A DNA stretch of 11,320 bases from Pedosphaera sp. (GTDB lineage Bacteria > Verrucomicrobiota > Verrucomicrobiia > Limisphaerales > SXTU01). Below the pieces are notes generated by a model. That model searched no databases. It was not told where the DNA came from and saw only the letters and a program-made list of their open reading frames with translations. Shown piece after piece: positions 7,263 through 11,320 of this stretch. Numbering within the stretch: position 1 is the stretch's first letter; every line of letters begins with the position of its first letter. The DNA lies in NCBI GenBank assembly GCA_009695395.1, contig SIBB01000070.1, forward strand, positions 1 through 11,320, written 5' to 3'. Position numbers and translations under genes: made by a program.

Positions 7263-7291
7263 ATTTGAAATCAATCAGCCTCGGCTGTCAA
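7263..7291 (-). promoter_or_regulatory. Possible internal promoter before the ABC ATPase gene
   Basis: The only sizeable gap in the leftward gene cluster (7262-7310) contains a perfect -35 hexamer TTGACA on the minus strand (7291 to 7286). Seventeen bases later is TCAAAT (7268 to 7263), four of six matches to the -10 consensus. The expected transcription start, near 7256, would fall just inside the coding region, which argues against it unless another start codon is used. The inverted repeat CAGCC-tc-GGCTG (7276-7287) overlaps it and might be an operator. Confidence 0.22.
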
Positions 7292-7310
7292 CGAACGCCA
7301 CAGCACAAAC

Positions 7311-9332
7311 TTAGGCCAACTTCGGCTGCAACTGGCCCGCTGCCTCATGCTTGCTCGCACCACCGCCGGCCGGCGGGTTCGTGGGCACAGCGGCTTGGAA
7401 GGGTTCGAGCTCCTCGCCCTGGCGCACGAGGCGGGCGCTGTTGAAGACGACGATGAGCGAGCCGGCCACGTGCATCAGCGCGGCGATGATGGGGTTGATG
7501 TAACTCAGGGACGCGAGCACGAGGCCGCCTATGACGAAGACGATGCCGAAGAGGAAGTTCTGGTTGATGACGCTGCGGGTCATACGCGAGAGGCGGATGA
7601 GGAATGGCAGGCGGCGCAGGTCGCTGTTCATCAGCGCGATCGTCGCGCTGTGGATGGCCACCTCGCTGCCGGCCGCGCCCATCGCGATGCCGAGGTCACC
7701 GGCGGCCAGCGCGGGGGCGTCGTTCACGCCGTCACCGACCACGGCAACGCGGTAGCCTTTGGCGCGCAGGGCCTTCACATACTCAACCTTGTTTTGCGGC
7801 AGGCACTCGGCGGCGACTTCCTCGACGCCTATCTCCTTCGCCACGCGGGCGGCGACGGGTTGGCGGTCGCCGGAGACCATCGCGATACGCCGGACGCCGG
7901 TTTCCTTCAAGTCAAGCAACGCCTCCTTCGCCTCGTGGCGGGTCTCGTCCTGCAAGCCCACCCAGCCGATGCACGCGCCGTTGCGGGCGATGAAGAGCAG
8001 GCTGTAGCCCTCGGTCTCGTTCACGTCCACGGTCTGGAGGAAGTCGCCGGTCACGCCGTTGTCCTTGAGCCATTGCGCGCGGCCCACGAGGACCACGGTG
8101 CCGTCCACGTTCGCCTTCACGCCGCGGCCAGCGGTCTCGGCGAAGTTCTTCGGGTCACTGAGGGGAACGCCCGCTTCCAGCGCCAGCGCGGTGAGCGCCT
8201 TGGCCGTCGGGTGATTGCTGAACTGCTCAGCGCTCGCGGCGATGCGCAGCAGCTCGGCGGGGGCCGTGCCGCTCGCGGGAGCAAGGCGGCTCACGGCCAA
8301 CTTGCCGGTCGTGAGCGTGCCGGTCTTGTCGAAGACGAAGGCGTTGATTTTCGCGGCCAGCTCAATGTCGGCGACGTTTTTGATGAGGATGCCGAGGCGG
8401 GCGGCGGCGGAGAGCGCGGCGACCATCGCGGTGGGCGTGGCGAGCACGAAGGCGCAGGGGCAGGCGACGATGAAGACGGCGATAACGCGGCTCAACTCAC
8501 CGGTGAACGCCCACACCAGCGCGCCGATGACCAGCACGAGCGGCGTGTAAAAGCTCATGTATTGGTCCACGATGCGCATGATCGGCAGCTTGGTCTTCTC
8601 GGCGGCCAAGATGAGTTCGCGCACGCGGTTGAGCGTGGAGTCGGTGCCGGCGCGGGTGACTTTGATTTCAAGGACACCGGTGAGGTTGATGGTGCCCGCG
8701 AACGCTTGGTCCCCGGGCTTTTTGTCCACGGGGAGCGATTCGCCGGTAATGTTCGCTTGGTTGATGGAGCCTTCGCCGGAAAGGATTTGGCCGTCGGCAG
8801 CCACGTTGTCGCCGGGGCGGACGCGGATGACATCGCCGTTCTTGAGTTCGTGGACGGCGACTTCCTCTTCTTTGCCGCCGACGATGCGCCGGGCTTTGGT
8901 GGGCGTGAGCTTGATGAGCGACTCGATGGAGAGGCGCGCGCCCTCGGCGGTGCGGCTCTCGATAATCTGGCCCAGCAACATGAAGAAGCTCACGACGCCC
9001 GCTTCCTGATAGTGCCCGCTGGCGAAGGACGCGAGAACGGCGAGGGCGACGAGTTCGTTCGTGGTCAGGTTGCCGCGCTTCAAGTCCTTCACCGCCACGA
9101 CGACAATGGGCCAGCCCAGCACGATGGCTCCGAGGCCGGCGCTGAGGTCGGCGGCGGTCTTCCCGTTGGCCATGAACCACTCGATGATGAACGAGTTGAT
9201 GACGAGGATGAGGCCGAAGAGCGTGACGCCGAGCTGCTGCGTGGCGTGCTCGTGATCGGTCCCACACGTGGAGCATCGCTCGCCGTCGGTGTGGTTCTGT
9301 TCCTGCTGGCTGAGGAGGCTGGTGACTTGCAT
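7311..9332 (-). CDS. P1B-type heavy-metal-transporting ATPase without HMA domain
   Basis: This 673-residue pump has all the P-type ATPase catalytic motifs: TGES (196-199, actuator), DKTGT with the phosphorylated Asp (335-339), the P1B-specific HP dipeptide (374-375) and GDGVNDAP (533-540). CPC (291-293) in the sixth membrane helix is the metal site of P1B pumps. Eight membrane helices are visible, two before the actuator pair, two more before the actuator loop (to about 127), two around CPC (261-306) and two at the end (589-635). There is no N-terminal HMA domain; instead a short segment with C20-x-x-C23 and D26-H-E-H29 could bind metal. Metal class is unclear: helix 7 lacks the Tyr-Asn of copper pumps or the Lys of zinc/cadmium pumps, and helix 8 has H621-x-x-G-S and an N-S-x-R-L end. 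The Pro/Gly-rich tail (642-673) is probably disordered. It sits ten bases after the His-rich HflK-like gene. It most likely exports a transition metal from the cytoplasm. Confidence 0.93.
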   Translation of the reverse strand: MQVTSLLSQQEQNHTDGERCSTCGTDHEHATQQLGVTLFGLILVINSFIIEWFMANGKTAADLSAGLGAIVLGWPIVVVAVKDLKRGNLTTNELVALAVLASFASGHYQEAGVVSFFMLLGQIIESRTAEGARLSIESLIKLTPTKARRIVGGKEEEVAVHELKNGDVIRVRPGDNVAADGQILSGEGSINQANITGESLPVDKKPGDQAFAGTINLTGVLEIKVTRAGTDSTLNRVRELILAAEKTKLPIMRIVDQYMSFYTPLVLVIGALVWAFTGELSRVIAVFIVACPCAFVLATPTAMVAALSAAARLGILIKNVADIELAAKINAFVFDKTGTLTTGKLAVSRLAPASGTAPAELLRIAASAEQFSNHPTAKALTALALEAGVPLSDPKNFAETAGRGVKANVDGTVVLVGRAQWLKDNGVTGDFLQTVDVNETEGYSLLFIARNGACIGWVGLQDETRHEAKEALLDLKETGVRRIAMVSGDRQPVAARVAKEIGVEEVAAECLPQNKVEYVKALRAKGYRVAVVGDGVNDAPALAAGDLGIAMGAAGSEVAIHSATIALMNSDLRRLPFLIRLSRMTRSVINQNFLFGIVFVIGGLVLASLSYINPIIAALMHVAGSLIVVFNSARLVRQGEELEPFQAAVPTNPPAGGGASKHEAAGQLQPKLA

Positions 9333-9342
9333 CGGGAGTTTA

Positions 9343-10518
9343 TCAGGGTTGCTTCGGCGCAGCCGGCTTCAACGGCTCGCGGTTCAAAAGGATGCGCAGT
9401 TCGCGCGGCGTCCCATCGGTGCGCTCGACGATGAAATACTTCTCCTGCGCGTTGCCGAGGACGGCGGCCATCGTCTCGGTCAGGCGGCGGTCGCGGAAGA
9501 GCTGCGGGTTGCTGGTGAACTCCGGCAGGCGCGCGAGGAAGTAGTCCGCGTCGGCCTTCGCAGACTGCACGATGCGCGTCGCGTCGGCGCGGCCCGCGTT
9601 GCGGATGGCGTCGGCTTCGGCCTCGGCCTTGGTGCGGGTGGTGTTGGCGTCACCTTCGGCGGTGTTGATCGCCTTGCGCTTGTCGTTCTCGGCCTCGAGC
9701 ACGGCGTCGAAGGCGGCCTTCACCTGGCGGGGCGGGATGGCGACGACATCGCACCCGCGCGGGTCGAACTCGATGCCGAGGTTCTGCGCCGTGACGAGCG
9801 CTTGCACGCGGCTCATGAGCTTCCCCTTGAAACCGGCGATGTCCTGCCGCGTGGCTTTGTCCACGGTGAATTGCCCGGAGGCGTGGTGGAGGGCGTTGTT
9901 CAGCGCGTTCTGCACGAGGTTCGAGACGGCGGCGAACTGGAACACATACGCCTCGGGGTCGCTGATGCGGTAACGCAGCGTGGCCTTGACGTGCATGATG
10001 TTGCCGTCGGCGGTGAGCGTGTAGCCGTCAGCGGCGGGATTGAGCGTGGCCCCGGGGGGCGGTTCCTGGCCGGCGAGTTCCTGCTGCGGCGTCACCGGAT
10101 ACCAGCCAGCGCTGGAGATGACGGTGTGGACTTGGTCTTTGGGGATTTTGACAATCTCGTTGATGGGAAATGGGAAGGACCAATGGAGGCCGGGCTTGAG
10201 CAACGCGGCCTCGCCTTTACCGGTGGACGCGCCGAAGAGGAGCTTGATGGCGACTTCCTGCGGGCCAACGGTGAAAATGCCGGAGGCGAAGAAAAGCACG
10301 ATGAGGCCTGCCATCACCACCCGAACTACGAGGAAGCTACTCTTCAGCGCGTCGGACAGCGCCTGCGTGCTGGAGTCCTCCATCGGCGCTTCGGGCGTCG
10401 GCACAGGCGCGTCGCCGGGGCCGTGGGCGTGTGAATGCGCGTGGTCGTCCGGCCCCGGCCCGTGGCTGTGGCTGTGGTCGTTCGGACCGTGGGAGTGGGA
10501 ATGGTCGTGGTCGCTCAT
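9343..10518 (-). CDS. hflK: HflK-like SPFH/band-7 protein with histidine-rich N-terminal tail
   Basis: This 391-residue protein fits HflK in layout: a disordered N-terminal tail, one membrane helix (about 62-84), the F-T-V-x-x-x-E entry to the SPFH domain (82-88), LLKPGLHWSFPFPI (106-119), SPFH body to about 265, and an Ala/Glu/Lys-rich coiled coil (265-325). In known bacteria HflK and HflC build a membrane cage around FtsH protease, with the short N-terminus in the cytoplasm and the SPFH part in the periplasm. The unusual part is residues 1-35, with 11 His in the first 32 residues as H-x-H-x-H runs; E. coli HflK has a Gly-rich tail there. This looks like a metal-binding sequence, and the next gene is a metal pump. 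The start at ATG 10518 lies ten bases after the HflC stop, with no clear Shine-Dalgarno. The family call is firm; the link to metals is inference. It could be a specialised SPFH paralogue rather than the main FtsH regulator. Confidence 0.88.
   Translation of the reverse strand: MSDHDHSHSHGPNDHSHSHGPGPDDHAHSHAHGPGDAPVPTPEAPMEDSSTQALSDALKSSFLVVRVVMAGLIVLFFASGIFTVGPQEVAIKLLFGASTGKGEAALLKPGLHWSFPFPINEIVKIPKDQVHTVISSAGWYPVTPQQELAGQEPPPGATLNPAADGYTLTADGNIMHVKATLRYRISDPEAYVFQFAAVSNLVQNALNNALHHASGQFTVDKATRQDIAGFKGKLMSRVQALVTAQNLGIEFDPRGCDVVAIPPRQVKAAFDAVLEAENDKRKAINTAEGDANTTRTKAEAEADAIRNAGRADATRIVQSAKADADYFLARLPEFTSNPQLFRDRRLTETMAAVLGNAQEKYFIVERTDGTPRELRILLNREPLKPAAPKQP
10414..10512 (-). repeat. Three tandem 33-bp units encoding His-rich 11-residue repeats
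   Basis: Codons 3-35 of the HflK-like gene read as three consecutive 11-residue units: DHDHSHSHGPN, DHSHSHGPGPD and DHAHSHAHGPG. The units share D-H-x-H-S-H and G-P but differ in detail, so they look like an old, drifted tandem duplication rather than a recent slippage product. They lie in the predicted cytoplasmic tail. Confidence 0.75.
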
Positions 10519-10528
10519 GACAGGCGGC

Positions 10529-11320
10529 TTACTTGGTGCCAGCGGGGCGAACGAGGGAGTTAGTGGAGCGGAGCAGGTCGAAGGGCGAGGAGTTCTGGTC
10601 GAGAATCAGCGTGGTCCGCTCCTTCGCGATGGCTTCCATCGAGGCGAGCTTCTGGAGGAACACGGCTAGTTCCTTGTTTTGCTCCAGCGTCTTGTAGGCC
10701 TTCGCGGCTTCCTTCTCGGCCTCGCCCCGACTGCGCGTGGCCGCAGCCTCGGCGTCGGCGAGTTTCTCGCTGCGTTCGCGCTCGGCGCTGGAGCGAATCT
10801 TGGTGGCATCGCGGTCGCCTTCACCCTCGAACTGCTTCACGAGGCGCTGGCGCTCTTCCTTCATGCGCTCAAAGACCTTCTGGGTGACGCTCTCGGGGAA
10901 GCCGAGGCGCTTGATGCCCAGGGATTTCACCTCCAGGCCGAACTTCTCCTTCGCCGTGCCGGCCACCTGCAAGAGAATCTCCTTTTCGATTTCATCGAAC
11001 TTGAGCTTGGCGGGGTCGGTGTTGATGAAGTCGCTGAAATTGTGCGTGCCCACGGCGGCGTTCTTGGCACTGCGGACGAGGCTTTCGAGGTTGCGCTTCG
11101 CGTCGTCCACGCCACCGGGGAAGCTGCGGTTGAACTTTTGCGGCTCGGTGATGCGCCAGCCGACATAGACGAGCACGAGGACGTTGCGCTGGTCGAGGGT
11201 CATGGCCTCCTCGAACTTGCCCTCGAAGTTATGCACGCGGGCGTCGAAGCGGTGGACCTTCTGGATGGGCCACGGGAGCTTGAAGCGGAGGCCGGGCTTG
11301 ATGACCGCCTCGTCCGCCTT
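10529..11320 (-). CDS. hflC: HflC-like SPFH/band-7 protein (start lies beyond the right edge)
   Basis: The minus strand is open from the right edge to TAA 10529-10531, giving 263 visible residues. A GTG at 11236 is open to use as a start, but in-frame upstream codons encode KPGLRFKLPWPIQKVHRFDA, the standard HflC/SPFH beginning, so the gene truly continues to the right; about 50-70 residues with the membrane helix are missing. Visible parts are the SPFH core (to about residue 150 of the fragment), the GFPESVTQKVFERMKEER entry to the coiled coil, an Ala/Glu/Lys-rich helix, and a tail with ILDQNSSPFDLLR, equivalent to the C-terminal Asp/Ser-x-F-F region of HflC. HflC partners HflK in a membrane cage that restrains FtsH. 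Here hflC precedes hflK by ten bases, the reverse of the E. coli order. It is the first visible gene of the leftward cluster, so the promoter lies outside the window. Confidence 0.9.
   Translation of the reverse strand, partial: KADEAVIKPGLRFKLPWPIQKVHRFDARVHNFEGKFEEAMTLDQRNVLVLVYVGWRITEPQKFNRSFPGGVDDAKRNLESLVRSAKNAAVGTHNFSDFINTDPAKLKFDEIEKEILLQVAGTAKEKFGLEVKSLGIKRLGFPESVTQKVFERMKEERQRLVKQFEGEGDRDATKIRSSAERERSEKLADAEAAATRSRGEAEKEAAKAYKTLEQNKELAVFLQKLASMEAIAKERTTLILDQNSSPFDLLRSTNSLVRPAGTK

Noticed and set aside
7347..9434. A 695-codon open frame on the plus strand, opposite the P-type ATPase gene
   Set aside because: It is the mirror frame of a high-GC gene whose own frame has all P-type motifs. 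The translation is rich in Asp, Glu, Gly, Arg and His without domain order, typical of antisense shadow frames.
9268..10434. A 388-codon plus-strand open frame opposite the HflK-like gene
   Set aside because: It is a shadow frame; the minus strand has a complete SPFH protein with membrane helix and coiled coil.
10529..11236. A complete 235-residue HflC-like protein starting at GTG 11236
   Set aside because: The in-frame sequence upstream to the window edge still encodes conserved SPFH residues, so the gene continues to the right and this GTG is an internal valine.

Overview
The window is GC-rich bacterial chromosome, roughly 60-65% GC by eye, with nine protein genes packed almost end to end. 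No RNA genes, insertion sequences, CRISPR arrays or phage genes are visible. The gene set (an HflK/HflC pair beside a heavy-metal P-type ATPase, then an ABC-2 exporter whose permease and third subunit are non-standard, weak Shine-Dalgarno sites) is most like what I know from Verrucomicrobia and other members of the PVC group. That placement is inference from gene style; no marker gene is present.

Left part (1-2226). A 5' fragment of selO (protein AMPylase pseudokinase) leaves the window on the minus strand. It is divergent from a short plus-strand operon of two class I SAM-dependent methyltransferases, one generic and one of the thiopurine methyltransferase (TPMT) type. The roughly 300 bp between selO and the first methyltransferase holds no recognised gene, but contains a small open frame whose stop overlaps the methyltransferase GTG start. 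A stem-loop lies in the convergent gap after the second methyltransferase.

Right part (2227-11320). Six genes all read leftwards with gaps of 10, 10, 49, 6 and 1 nt, consistent with one transcript entering from beyond the right edge. In transcription order they are an HflC-like SPFH protein (its start lies outside), an HflK-like SPFH protein with a striking histidine-rich N-terminal tail, a P1B metal-transporting ATPase, an ABC ATPase, an ABC-2 permease carrying an extra DUF2628-like N-terminal domain, and a membrane-anchored protein ending in an FKBP-type prolyl isomerase domain.

How they may work together (inference). The SPFH pair would form a membrane cage or microdomain that normally controls FtsH. 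Here its histidine tail, predicted to lie in the cytoplasm, sits next to a metal pump that has no classical metal-binding domain, so the tail may buffer or deliver metal to the pump. The ABC exporter and the periplasm-facing isomerase would form a second, envelope-directed module. The His-rich HflK plus P1B pump pair, and the two unusual fusions (DUF2628-ABC permease and helical anchor-FKBP), are the parts most worth following up.
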